NCBI RefSeq assembly: GCF_004137085.1
Contig: NZ_QYBC01000026.1
Span: 1 to 64,000 of the forward strand
Origin: Lichenibacterium ramalinae
GTDB taxonomy: Bacteria > Pseudomonadota > Alphaproteobacteria > Rhizobiales > Beijerinckiaceae
Direction of reading: 5' to 3'
Length of the DNA: 64,000 nucleotides
In this document: one piece after another, positions 24,671 through 32,008 of the stretch
How the letters are laid out: each line of letters starts with the position of its first letter
How positions within the stretch are numbered: position 1 is the stretch's first letter
Notes under the pieces: generated by a model
Database searches by the model: none
What the model was told of the DNA's origin: nothing
The model's input: only the letters and a program-made list of their open reading frames with translations
Translations under genes and position numbers: made by a program

Positions 24671-24692
24671 GACGGAATCCTCGGAAGGGAGA

Positions 24693-26231
24693 TCACGCGC
24701 CGATGGCCTCGGTGAGGACGGCTTCGGGGTCGGGCTTGGCGCCGGAATGGCTCGCCACCAGCCGGCCGCGGCGGAAGACGTGCAGCGTGTCGGCGAGGTC
24801 GTAGACTTCGGGAAGGTAGGACGAGATCAGGATGATGGCGGCGCCGCCCTGCAGCAGGCGGGCGAAGATGCGGTAGATCTCGGCCTTGGTGCCGACGTCG
24901 ACCCCGACGGTGGGCTCGTCGAAGATGTAGAGCTTGGCGCCGTGGGCCAGCCACTTGCCCACGACGATCTTCTGCTGGTTGCCGCCGGACAGGCTGGACG
25001 CATTGGCGTCGCGCGACGCGGTCTTGATCTGCATGTCGCGGATCTGCCGGTCGGCGGCGGCGCGTTCCGCGCCCCGGTCGAGCAGGGCACCGCGCACGAG
25101 CCGGTCGTAGATGGCGAGGTTGACGTTCAGCCCGACGCCGAGGTTGAGGCACAGGCCCTGGTCGCGCCGGCTTTCGGGCACGAGCGCGATGCCGCGGCGG
25201 ATCGCGTCGGCCTCGTTGCGGATCGCGACGGGCACGCCGTCGAGCACCATGCGGCCGCCCGTCCTGGCGTGGCGGCCGAAGACCGTCTGGACGAATTCGC
25301 TGCGGCCGGCCCCGATGAGGCCGTAGAGCCCCACCACCTCGCCGGCCCGGACCGTCATCGACACGTCGGAGAAGCCCGGCCCGGACAGGTTCTCGACGCG
25401 CAGCACCTCGGGGCCGAAGGCCACCGCCTCCTTGTAGTGGACCTGCGCCACCGAGCGGTTGATCATGCCCCGGATGAGGCTCGCCTCGTCGGTGTCGGCG
25501 ACGCGCTGGGTCGACACGAGCGCGCCGTCGCGCAGGATCGAGACGCGGTCGGCGAGCTCGAAGACCTCCTCGAGCCGATGGCTGATGTACACCACCGTCA
25601 CGCCCTCGGCCTTGAGCCGGCGGATGAGCGTGAAGAGCTGGGCGGCCTCCTGGCGCGTGAGGTATCCGGTCGGCTCGTCGAAGATGAGGAACCGGGTGCC
25701 GCGCGTCGCCGCGCGGGCCGTGGCGACGAGCTGCTGCTGGCCGATCGTCAGGTCCGACAGGGTCGCGTCGGCCCGCAGCTTGAACCCGAGGTCGTCGAGC
25801 ACGGCCTGGCCGGCCCTGACCATGGCGCGGTGCCGCAGAAGGCCGAAGCGCGTCGTCTCGTCGCCGAGGAACAGGTTGGCGGCCACGCTGAGGTGGCGGC
25901 ACAGCACCACCTCCTGGTGCACGGCGTTGATGCCGAGCGCCAGCGCCTCCTGGGGCGAGCCGAGCGGGACCGGGCGGCCCTCCCACAGCAGCTCGCCGCC
26001 GCTGCGGCGGTGCACGCCCGTCAGCAGCTTGATCAGCGTGGACTTGCCGGCGCCGTTCTCGCCCACGATGGCGTGGATTTCGCCGGGCGCGAAGTCGAGG
26101 TCGACGGCCTTCAGCGCATGGGTGGCGCCGAAGCGCTTGTCGAGCTTCTGCAGCGCCAGCACCGGAACCGCCGCGGCGGGCTCGGCCGGCGCGTCGGGGG
26201 AGGCCGCATCGATGAGGGCCGCGTCGGTCAT
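24693..26231 (-). CDS. Ribose-type ABC transporter ATPase (double domain)
   Basis: 512 residues, two ABC modules in tandem as in RbsA/XylG. The first has GENGAGKSTL, LTIGQQQLV and LIFDEPTGYL. The second has GLIGAGRSEF (a degenerate Walker A lacking Lys, which is normal for this family), LSGGNQQKIVV and YIFDEPTVGVD. It energises uptake with the permease at 23675 and the binding protein at 26363. It is separated from the binding-protein gene by a GC-rich repeat block that probably lowers its expression relative to that gene. Confidence 0.9.
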   Translation of the reverse strand: MTDAALIDAASPDAPAEPAAAVPVLALQKLDKRFGATHALKAVDLDFAPGEIHAIVGENGAGKSTLIKLLTGVHRRSGGELLWEGRPVPLGSPQEALALGINAVHQEVVLCRHLSVAANLFLGDETTRFGLLRHRAMVRAGQAVLDDLGFKLRADATLSDLTIGQQQLVATARAATRGTRFLIFDEPTGYLTRQEAAQLFTLIRRLKAEGVTVVYISHRLEEVFELADRVSILRDGALVSTQRVADTDEASLIRGMINRSVAQVHYKEAVAFGPEVLRVENLSGPGFSDVSMTVRAGEVVGLYGLIGAGRSEFVQTVFGRHARTGGRMVLDGVPVAIRNEADAIRRGIALVPESRRDQGLCLNLGVGLNVNLAIYDRLVRGALLDRGAERAAADRQIRDMQIKTASRDANASSLSGGNQQKIVVGKWLAHGAKLYIFDEPTVGVDVGTKAEIYRIFARLLQGGAAIILISSYLPEVYDLADTLHVFRRGRLVASHSGAKPDPEAVLTEAIGA

Positions 26232-26264
26232 GGGGCGGTCTCGCGGGAGGGCAGGGGCGAGACC

Positions 26265-26348
26265 GGCCCGGCGGGGCCGGGCCGGTGGTGTGGCGCGGGG
26301 CCCGGCGGGGCCGGGCCGGTGGTGTGGCGCAAGGCCCGGCGGGGCCGG
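26265..26348. repeat. 34-bp tandem repeat with GC hairpins, between transporter genes
   Basis: The unit GGCCCGGCGGGGCCGG starts at 26265, 26299 and 26333, with GCCGGTGGTGTGGCGC between copies, so the period is exactly 34. Each unit can fold into a GC stem. It separates the binding-protein stop (26363) from the ATPase start (26231). It is a likely processing or attenuation site that favours binding-protein expression. Confidence 0.75.
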
Positions 26349-26362
26349 GCCTGGTGGGGACC

Positions 26363-27328
26363 TCAGTTCAGCTTGGGGTCCAGCAGCTCCTGGCTGCGGG
26401 CCGAACCCATGTTGGCCTTGGTGATGACGTTGACGCCCGTGTCGACGTCGGCCGGGACCTTCTCGCCCTTGGAGGCGGCGAGGGCGGTCTTGATGCCGTC
26501 GTAGCCCATGCGGAACGGGTCCTGCACCACGAGGCCGTAGATGGCGCCGTCCTTGAGCAGGCCGACCAGCTTCGGGTCGGAGTCGAAGCCGATCAGCGTC
26601 AGCTTGTCGCCGAGCTTGTTCTCCGCCACCGCCTGGCTCGCGCCCTGCGCCATGATGAGGTTGGACGCGAAGACGCCGACGAGCTTGGGGTCGGCGGTGA
26701 GGATGTCGGTCATGATGTTGAGGCCGGTCGTGGCCTGGCCGTCCGCCACCTTGTCCTGGGTGAGCTTCAGGCCGGGATACTTCTTCAGCTCCTCCTTGAA
26801 GCCCTGGGCGCGCTGGTCGAGCGAGCCCACGCCCGGCAGCGAGGTGATGAGCGCCACGTCGCCCTCGGCCTTGCCGGTCTTGGCCTTGACGCCTTCGGCC
26901 AGAGCGTCGGCGGCGGCGCGCCCGCCCTGGACGTTGTCGGTCGTCAGGAAGGACGTGAAGGCCTTCGAATCGGCGCCGGAATCGATGCCGATGATCTTCA
27001 CCGACTTGGCCGCCTCGGTGACGGGCTTGCCGAGCGCGGCGAACTGGGTCGGCGAGATGACCACGGCGGCCGGTTTGCCCGAGACGGCGTTCTCGAGGAT
27101 CGTGATCTGGCCGTCGATGTCGGATTCCGACTGGGCGCCGAGTTCCGGGACCTTCACGCCGAGGTCCTTGCCGGCCTTGCGGGCGCCGGCCAGGACGATC
27201 TGCCAGTAGTTCGAGGTCGTGTCCTTGACGATGATCGGGATGGTGGTGTCGGCGGCGCGGGCCTGGGAGCCCGCCAGGGGCGCCAGGGCGGCGGACAGGA
27301 TCAGGGCGGCGGCGAAAGCGGTCTTCAT
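26363..27328 (-). CDS. Periplasmic sugar-binding protein (RbsB-like)
   Basis: 321 residues. The signal peptide is MKTAFAAALILSAALAPLAG with cleavage after ARA. The mature protein has the type I periplasmic-binding fold: SNYWQIVLAGARKAGKDLGV, DIDGQITILENAVSGKPAAV, IGIDSGAD, and near the end LTLIGFDSDPKLVGLLKDGA. It captures a pentose, hexose or polyol and passes it to the adjacent CUT2 permease. The exact sugar cannot be read from the sequence. The neighbouring aldo/keto reductase of the aldose-dehydrogenase type suggests a 6-deoxy- or aldo-sugar. Confidence 0.88.
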   Translation of the reverse strand: MKTAFAAALILSAALAPLAGSQARAADTTIPIIVKDTTSNYWQIVLAGARKAGKDLGVKVPELGAQSESDIDGQITILENAVSGKPAAVVISPTQFAALGKPVTEAAKSVKIIGIDSGADSKAFTSFLTTDNVQGGRAAADALAEGVKAKTGKAEGDVALITSLPGVGSLDQRAQGFKEELKKYPGLKLTQDKVADGQATTGLNIMTDILTADPKLVGVFASNLIMAQGASQAVAENKLGDKLTLIGFDSDPKLVGLLKDGAIYGLVVQDPFRMGYDGIKTALAASKGEKVPADVDTGVNVITKANMGSARSQELLDPKLN

Positions 27329-27358
27329 GGTGTCCTCCGGTGTGTGTCGATCGGCCGG

Positions 27359-27464
27359 GGCGCTCTCACGGCGCCCTCGACGGTGTCCGGGGCGCCCTCA
27401 CGGCGCCCTGTTCGATGCCGGCGCCCTCACGGCGCCTCTTTCTGTGCGGGCGCTCTGCGGCGCC
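27359..27464. repeat. Array of four GGCGCCCTCACGGCGCC-type hairpins
   Basis: Four related units, with CGCYCTCACG-like cores at 27361, 27393, 27422 and 27451 (spacing 32, 29, 29), each flanked by GGCGCC or a close variant so that each can form a short stem. The array fills the gap between the aldo/keto reductase stop and the binding-protein start. It may act as a transcript stabiliser or partial terminator. Confidence 0.7.
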
Positions 27465-27503
27465 TTGGCGGGGTGGACCCCGCGGGACGGGGATCGGCCC
27501 GGT

Positions 27504-28544
27504 TCAGTGTCCGGCGGGGACCGGCGAGGCGGGGTCGAGCAGGCCGTCGCGGGCCAGCGCGGCCCAGAATTCGGCCGGGATCGACCGCTCGAAATCCGCC
27601 ACGTTGGCGCGCAGTTGCCCGGGCGACTGCGCGCCCGCCACGACGGACACGACGGCGGGATGGGCCAGCGGGAACTGCAGCGCCGCGGCCGTCAGGGGCA
27701 CGGCGAAACGCGCGCAGGCGTCCCGCAGCGCCGTCACGCGCGCGACGACCTCGTGCGGCGCCGCCGCGTAGTCGAAGGTCGCGCCGCCGGCCAGGATGCC
27801 GGAATTGAAGGGGCCCGCCGCGACGACGGCGGTGCCGGCCCGGGCGCAGGCGTCGAGCAGCGGCAGTGCCCGCTGTTCCAGCAGCGTGTGGCGGCCCGCC
27901 AGCAGCACGGCGTCGAGCTCCGCCTCGTTCAAGGCGTCGGCGACGACGGCGGCCTCGTTGACGCCGAGCCCGATGCCGCCGACGCGGCCCTCGCGCCGCA
28001 GCCGTTCCAGCGCCCGGAACCCGCCGCCGCGGGTCAGCGCCTCCCAATGCAGGTCGTGCGCCGCGCCATGGGTGTAGCGGCCGATGTCGTGGACGTAGAG
28101 GAGGTCGACCCGCGGGATGCCGAGCCGCTGCTGGCTGTCCTCGAAGGACCGCAGGATGGCGTCGTGGCCGTAATCGTAGCGGGCCGGGAAGGGCAGGGGC
28201 GCCACATAGCCGAACTCCTCGGCCGCCACCGCCTCGGCCGGCACCATCAGGCGCCCGACCTTGGTGCTCACCCGGTAGGCGGTGCGCTCCCGCTCGGCGA
28301 GATAGACGCCGACGCGGCGCTCCGAGCGCGTGTAGCCGTAGTAGGGGGCGGTGTCGAAGTAGCGGATGCCGGCGTCCCAGGCGGCGTCGAGGACAGCGAC
28401 GGCGGTGTCGAGCGGCATGGGCTGGAACAGGCCGCCGATCTGCGCGCAGCCGAGGCCGAGGGCCGTGACGGCCAGGCCCCCGCGCGGCAGCGCGCGAAGC
28501 GTCGACGCCTTCAGCGGCTCGCATGCCGGCACCGCAGCGCCCAT
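27504..28544 (-). CDS. Aldo/keto reductase, aldose 1-dehydrogenase type
   Basis: 346 residues from the ATG at 28542-28544, which has GGGAGG five bases upstream. Features of the family: LGLGCAQIGGLF near the start, DAAWDAGIRYFDTAPYYG with the catalytic Asp/Tyr, STKVGRLM (Lys), and YDYGHDAILRSFEDSQQRLG with VDLLYVHDIG carrying the active-site His. The YDYGHDAILRSFEDS block is typical of D-threo-aldose/L-fucose dehydrogenase-like proteins, which oxidise the aldose C1 with NAD(P). It probably performs the first step on the sugar imported by the ABC system downstream. It is divergent from the FadR-type regulator. Confidence 0.85.
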   Translation of the reverse strand: MGAAVPACEPLKASTLRALPRGGLAVTALGLGCAQIGGLFQPMPLDTAVAVLDAAWDAGIRYFDTAPYYGYTRSERRVGVYLAERERTAYRVSTKVGRLMVPAEAVAAEEFGYVAPLPFPARYDYGHDAILRSFEDSQQRLGIPRVDLLYVHDIGRYTHGAAHDLHWEALTRGGGFRALERLRREGRVGGIGLGVNEAAVVADALNEAELDAVLLAGRHTLLEQRALPLLDACARAGTAVVAAGPFNSGILAGGATFDYAAAPHEVVARVTALRDACARFAVPLTAAALQFPLAHPAVVSVVAGAQSPGQLRANVADFERSIPAEFWAALARDGLLDPASPVPAGH

Positions 28545-28706
28545 CCCGACCTCCCGCAGCCGCTCGCCATGTGGTCTGGCCAATACGACGACCGCAGGCT
28601 GGATCAATCGCCAACGGCTGTCAAGGCGGGGCGGGTTGACCTGTCGCCGGCCCCGGCGCCATCATCGGCACCAAGGTCCGGTCAGGCCAATATCGGGGGA
28701 AACGGC

Positions 28707-29399
28707 ATGGGCAGGGCGCGCGACGGCGGGGAAGTGCGCCGCCTCTACCAGGATGTGGCGGACGAGATCCGCGCCCTGATCCGCGCCGGGCAGTTCCCGC
28801 CCCAGACCCGCCTTCCGGCCGAACGCGACCTCGCCCAGCAGCTGAACGTGTCGCGTCCTTCGCTGCGCGAAGCCTTGATCGCGCTCGAGATCGACGGCAC
28901 GGTCGAGATCCGCATGGGCTCGGGCGTCTACGTGCTGGAGCCGACCGACCGCGGCCCCACCCTGACCCGCGCGCTCGGCGAAAGCCCGACGGAGTTGATG
29001 CAGGCCCGCGTCGCCGTGGAGGGCGCGGTGGCGCTGCTCGCCTGCGCCCGCGTGTCGCCGGCCTTCCTCGACCGGCTCGGCACGGTCGGCACCGCCATGC
29101 TGGGCGCGGTCGAGGCCGGGGTCGACCCCATGGCGCAGGACCGGGCCTTCCACATGGCGATCGCCGAACAGACCGGCAATTCCGTGCTGTCCCGCATCGT
29201 CGCCTCGCTGTTCGACGAACGTTACAGCCGCATCTCGGCCCGCCTGAGCTCGCGCTACGAGGACCGCCGGTCGTGGATGGCGGCCGCCGAGGAACATGCC
29301 GCCGTCCTGCGGGCGCTCGCGGCGCGCGACAGCCTCGCCGCCCAGGCCGCCATGACGCGGCACCTGCAGCTGTCGGCCGAGCGCTGGATCGACCCGTGA
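28707..29399 (+). CDS. FadR-subfamily GntR transcriptional regulator
   Basis: 230 residues. The N-terminal winged helix has RLPAERDLAQQLNVSRPSLR, then EALIALEIDGTVEIRMGSGV, the hallmark of the family. The C-terminal FCD domain is all-helical with metal-binding His residues (DRAFHMAIAE, EEHAAVLRAL). The ATG at 28707 follows GGGGGAAACGGC. It reads away from the aldo/keto reductase and ABC genes, so it likely represses them until the sugar or a product binds the FCD pocket. The 160-base divergent gap should hold its operator. Confidence 0.85.
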   Translation: MGRARDGGEVRRLYQDVADEIRALIRAGQFPPQTRLPAERDLAQQLNVSRPSLREALIALEIDGTVEIRMGSGVYVLEPTDRGPTLTRALGESPTELMQARVAVEGAVALLACARVSPAFLDRLGTVGTAMLGAVEAGVDPMAQDRAFHMAIAEQTGNSVLSRIVASLFDERYSRISARLSSRYEDRRSWMAAAEEHAAVLRALAARDSLAAQAAMTRHLQLSAERWIDP

Positions 29400-29486
29400 C
29401 GGCCCCGCGCCGGCGGAACACGCCTTGCATGCGACCCGGCGCCGGCCGGGCCCGCCGGGCCCGGCGAAAGGATCCCGCGTCGCCCC

Positions 29487-29882
29487 ATGCTCGCCCGTCT
29501 CGCCCCCGCCGCCCTCCACCCGCCCTTCGCCCGCTATGCCCACGGCGTCGCCGTGCCCGCCGGCGCCAGGACCGTCTTCTGCTCGGGCCAGCTCGGCATC
29601 GCGCCCGACGGCGCCGTGCCGGCCGACGTCGAGGGCCAGGCGGCGCTCTGCTTCGCCGCCATCGCCGCCATCCTGGCCGAAGCCGGCATGGGGCTCGCCG
29701 ACCTCGTGCGCCTCAACGCCTATGTGACGCGGCGCCAGGACATGGCGGGCTACATGGCGGCGCGCGACCGGGCCCTGCCGGGCGATGCGCCGCCGCCCGC
29801 CTCGACGCTGATGATCGTCGGCGGCTTCACGCGGCCGGAGTTCCTCGTCGAGGTCGAGGCCGTCGCGGCCCGGCTGGATTGA
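29487..29882 (+). CDS. RidA-family protein
   Basis: 131 residues. The pattern PFARYAHGVAVPAGARTVFC followed by SGQLGIAPDGAVPADV, then AILAEAGMGLADLVRLNAYV and PPASTLMIVGGFTRPEFLVE, is that of the RidA/YjgF trimer family. The usual arginine that binds the imine/enamine carboxylate would be in the RPEFLVEVEA strand region. Archetypal members hydrolyse 2-aminoacrylate-type enamines; paralogues in catabolic operons have other substrates. It ends 11 bases before the creatininase-family gene and follows the regulator gene, so it is probably co-transcribed with the amidohydrolase. Confidence 0.85.
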   Translation: MLARLAPAALHPPFARYAHGVAVPAGARTVFCSGQLGIAPDGAVPADVEGQAALCFAAIAAILAEAGMGLADLVRLNAYVTRRQDMAGYMAARDRALPGDAPPPASTLMIVGGFTRPEFLVEVEAVAARLD

Positions 29883-29893
29883 GGGCGCGGATC

Positions 29894-30712
29894 ATGGCGT
29901 TCCGCACCAAGTTCTGGGCCGAGATGACCTGGACGGACTTCCGCGAGGCCGACATGGCCTCGGCCATCGCGGTGCTGCCGGTGGCGGCCATCGAGCAGCA
30001 TGGGCCGCATCTCCCGGTCGGCGTCGACACGTTCATCATGGAGGGTTACCTCGCCGCCGCCGTGGCGCGGCTGCCGGACGACCTTCCGGCGCTGGTGCTG
30101 CCCGTCCAGGCGGTGGCCAAGTCGAACGAGCACCTCGCCTTCCCCGGCACCCTCACCTTCTCGGCCGAGACCGTGATCCGGGCCTGGCGCGAGATCGGCG
30201 AAAGCGTGCACCGGGCGGGGGTGCGCAAGCTCGTCATCGTCAATTCCCACGGCGGCAACATCCCGCCGCTCGACATCGTGGCGCGCGAACTGCGGGTGCG
30301 GCTCGGCATGCTGGTGGTGGTGGCGAGCTGGAGCCGCTTCGGCTACCCGGCCGGCCTCTACGGGCCGGGGGAAGCCGTGCACGGCATCCACGGCGGCGAG
30401 GCCGAGACGTCGCTGATGCTGGCCTTCCGGCCCGAGCTCGTGCGCCGCGAGGCGGTGCGCAACTTCGTGCCCAACTCGGTCGCCATCGCCGAGGAGTTCA
30501 CCTGGCTGCGCGTCACCCAGCCGGTCGGCTTCGGTTGGATGGCGCAGGACAATTCCGCCGAGGGCGCCATGGGCGATGCCGCGAGCGCCACGGCCGAGAA
30601 GGGCGTCGCCACCGCCGACAACGGCGCCGCCGCCTTCATCGCCCTGCTGCGGGACGTCCAGCGCTTCGACGTCGCCCGCCTGGCGCAGGGTCCGCTCGCC
30701 CCGGAGCCGTGA
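29894..30712 (+). CDS. Creatininase-family amidohydrolase
   Basis: 272 residues. Metal-binding and catalytic motifs of the creatininase fold: VAAIEQHGPHLPVGVD (Glu, His and Asp ligands), VNSHGGN, and GIHGGEAETSLM (Glu ligand). This superfamily opens cyclic amides (creatinine) or hydrolyses formamide-type substrates in riboflavin and mycofactocin pathways. The true substrate is not evident. With RidA and the nearby HutC regulator it suggests breakdown of a nitrogenous compound. No signal peptide is seen. Confidence 0.85.
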   Translation: MAFRTKFWAEMTWTDFREADMASAIAVLPVAAIEQHGPHLPVGVDTFIMEGYLAAAVARLPDDLPALVLPVQAVAKSNEHLAFPGTLTFSAETVIRAWREIGESVHRAGVRKLVIVNSHGGNIPPLDIVARELRVRLGMLVVVASWSRFGYPAGLYGPGEAVHGIHGGEAETSLMLAFRPELVRREAVRNFVPNSVAIAEEFTWLRVTQPVGFGWMAQDNSAEGAMGDAASATAEKGVATADNGAAAFIALLRDVQRFDVARLAQGPLAPEP

Positions 30713-30855
30713 GGGCCGGCCATCGCGCGACTGCCGGGCTCGCCGTGCTGGCGCTTTGCGGTGCGGCGCTGTAGGGGCGGGCCGGGGACCGGGCGAAGAG
30801 CCGGGGCCTCGCCGCTCCCGTCCGGGCCGCGGCGGGGGGCGGCGATGGCGAGCAG

Positions 30856-31596
30856 ATGAAGAGACCGACGGGCACGGCGACCGACGCCGCGCTGCCGCTC
30901 TATGCCGGCGTGAAGCAGTGGATCGCCGGGCGGATCCGCAGCGGCGAATGGCCCCCGCGCCACCGCATCCCTTCCGAGAGCGAACTCGTCGACGCCCTCA
31001 AGGTCAGCCGCATGACGGTCAACCGCGCGCTCCGCGAACTGTCGCTCGAAGGGCTGCTGGTGCGGATGCAGGGCCTCGGCTCCTTCGTGGCCGAGGACAA
31101 GCAGCCGCTCGACGTCTTCGAGGTGCGCGACATCGCCGAGGAGATCGTGGCGCGCGGCCGCGCCCATTCGGCGACGGTGGTGGGGCTGGAACGGGTGCAG
31201 GCCTCCGCCGACATCGCCGAATCGCTCGGCGTGGCGGTCGCCGCCGCGGTGTTCCGCTCGATCCTGGTGCACCGCGAGGACGGCGTCCCCGTCCAGCTCG
31301 AGACCCGGCACGTCAACCCGGCCGTGGCGCCGCACTACCTCGACCAGGACTTCGCCCGCGTCACCCCGAGCCAGGTGCTGACCGGCGTCGGGCGCTGGAC
31401 CGAGGCCGAGCACCGCGTCGAGGCCGTGCTGCCGACCGCCTGGGAGAGCCGGCTGCTCGGCATCTCGCGGGCCGAGCCCTGCCTCCTCATCCGGCGCCGT
31501 ACCTGGATCGGCGACAGCGTGGCCTCCAGCGTCCGCCTCGTCTTCCCGGGCGGGCGCTACAGGATCGAGAACCGGCAGCGCTCGCCGGCGACCTGA
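30856..31596 (+). CDS. hutC: HutC-type GntR regulator
   Basis: 246 residues. The N-terminal winged helix has RIPSESELVDALKVSRMTVN, then RALRELSLEGLLVRMQGLGS. The C-terminal UTRA domain includes FRSILVHREDGVPVQLETRH, VNPAVAPHYL and LLGISRAEPCLLIRRRTW, close to the histidine-utilisation repressor pattern. HutC binds urocanate and controls hut genes. No hut enzyme gene is in the window, so it could be a paralogue acting on the RidA/creatininase genes just upstream. The symbol reflects protein type only. Confidence 0.7.
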   Translation: MKRPTGTATDAALPLYAGVKQWIAGRIRSGEWPPRHRIPSESELVDALKVSRMTVNRALRELSLEGLLVRMQGLGSFVAEDKQPLDVFEVRDIAEEIVARGRAHSATVVGLERVQASADIAESLGVAVAAAVFRSILVHREDGVPVQLETRHVNPAVAPHYLDQDFARVTPSQVLTGVGRWTEAEHRVEAVLPTAWESRLLGISRAEPCLLIRRRTWIGDSVASSVRLVFPGGRYRIENRQRSPAT

Positions 31597-31801
31597 CACT
31601 GCGGGCCACGTCTCGAGGCGGGGCGGCTTTGACCCACCGGTATATGACTAAATAAAAGGCATATTGGGTCCATAATGCACAAACAGTAAGCGCTAGATGT
31701 GCAACATAGCTCCGTCGATGGGCATTATGCTTCCATAGCGTTCATGCATCCAGCGGCATCGCCGGGCCGGGATCAGCAGGGAACGCAACCGGGAGTGCAA
31801 C

Positions 31802-31984
31802 ATGGACAGGTCGAAGCGCGACGCGAGGACCACGGGGCAGGCGGTGGCGCCGGGGACGGAGGGCGGCAAGGTCCTCAAGTTCACCCCGCGCTTGCCCAAG
31901 CCAGCCTTCACCGATTACGGCAGCGGATGGTATCATCAGGCCGCGATCGACGGGGCCGATCAGGGGGGAAGCGCCCAGCGCTGA
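31802..31984 (+). CDS. Small hypothetical protein
   Basis: 60 residues: MDRSKRDARTTGQAVAPGTE followed by GGKVLKFTPRLPKPAFTDYG and a polar tail. It is basic, without membrane segment or Cys. Upstream is an AT-rich stretch (31630-31760) with TATATGACTAAATAAA-like sequence suited to a promoter, and GGGAG stands before the ATG. It looks like an expressed small protein but no family is known. Confidence 0.45.
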   Translation: MDRSKRDARTTGQAVAPGTEGGKVLKFTPRLPKPAFTDYGSGWYHQAAIDGADQGGSAQR

Positions 31985-32008
31985 TCCGGCCTCCCGGGCC
32001 GGCGAGGC

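Noticed and set aside
24693-26231. Missing Walker A lysine in the second half of the ribose-type ATPase
   Set aside because: GLIGAGRSE in the second module is normal for RbsA/XylG-type ATPases, unlike the single-module ATPase at 47458.
30856-31596. A histidine-utilisation locus around hutC
   Set aside because: No hutU, hutH, hutI, hutG or hutF gene occurs in the window; only the regulator type matches.
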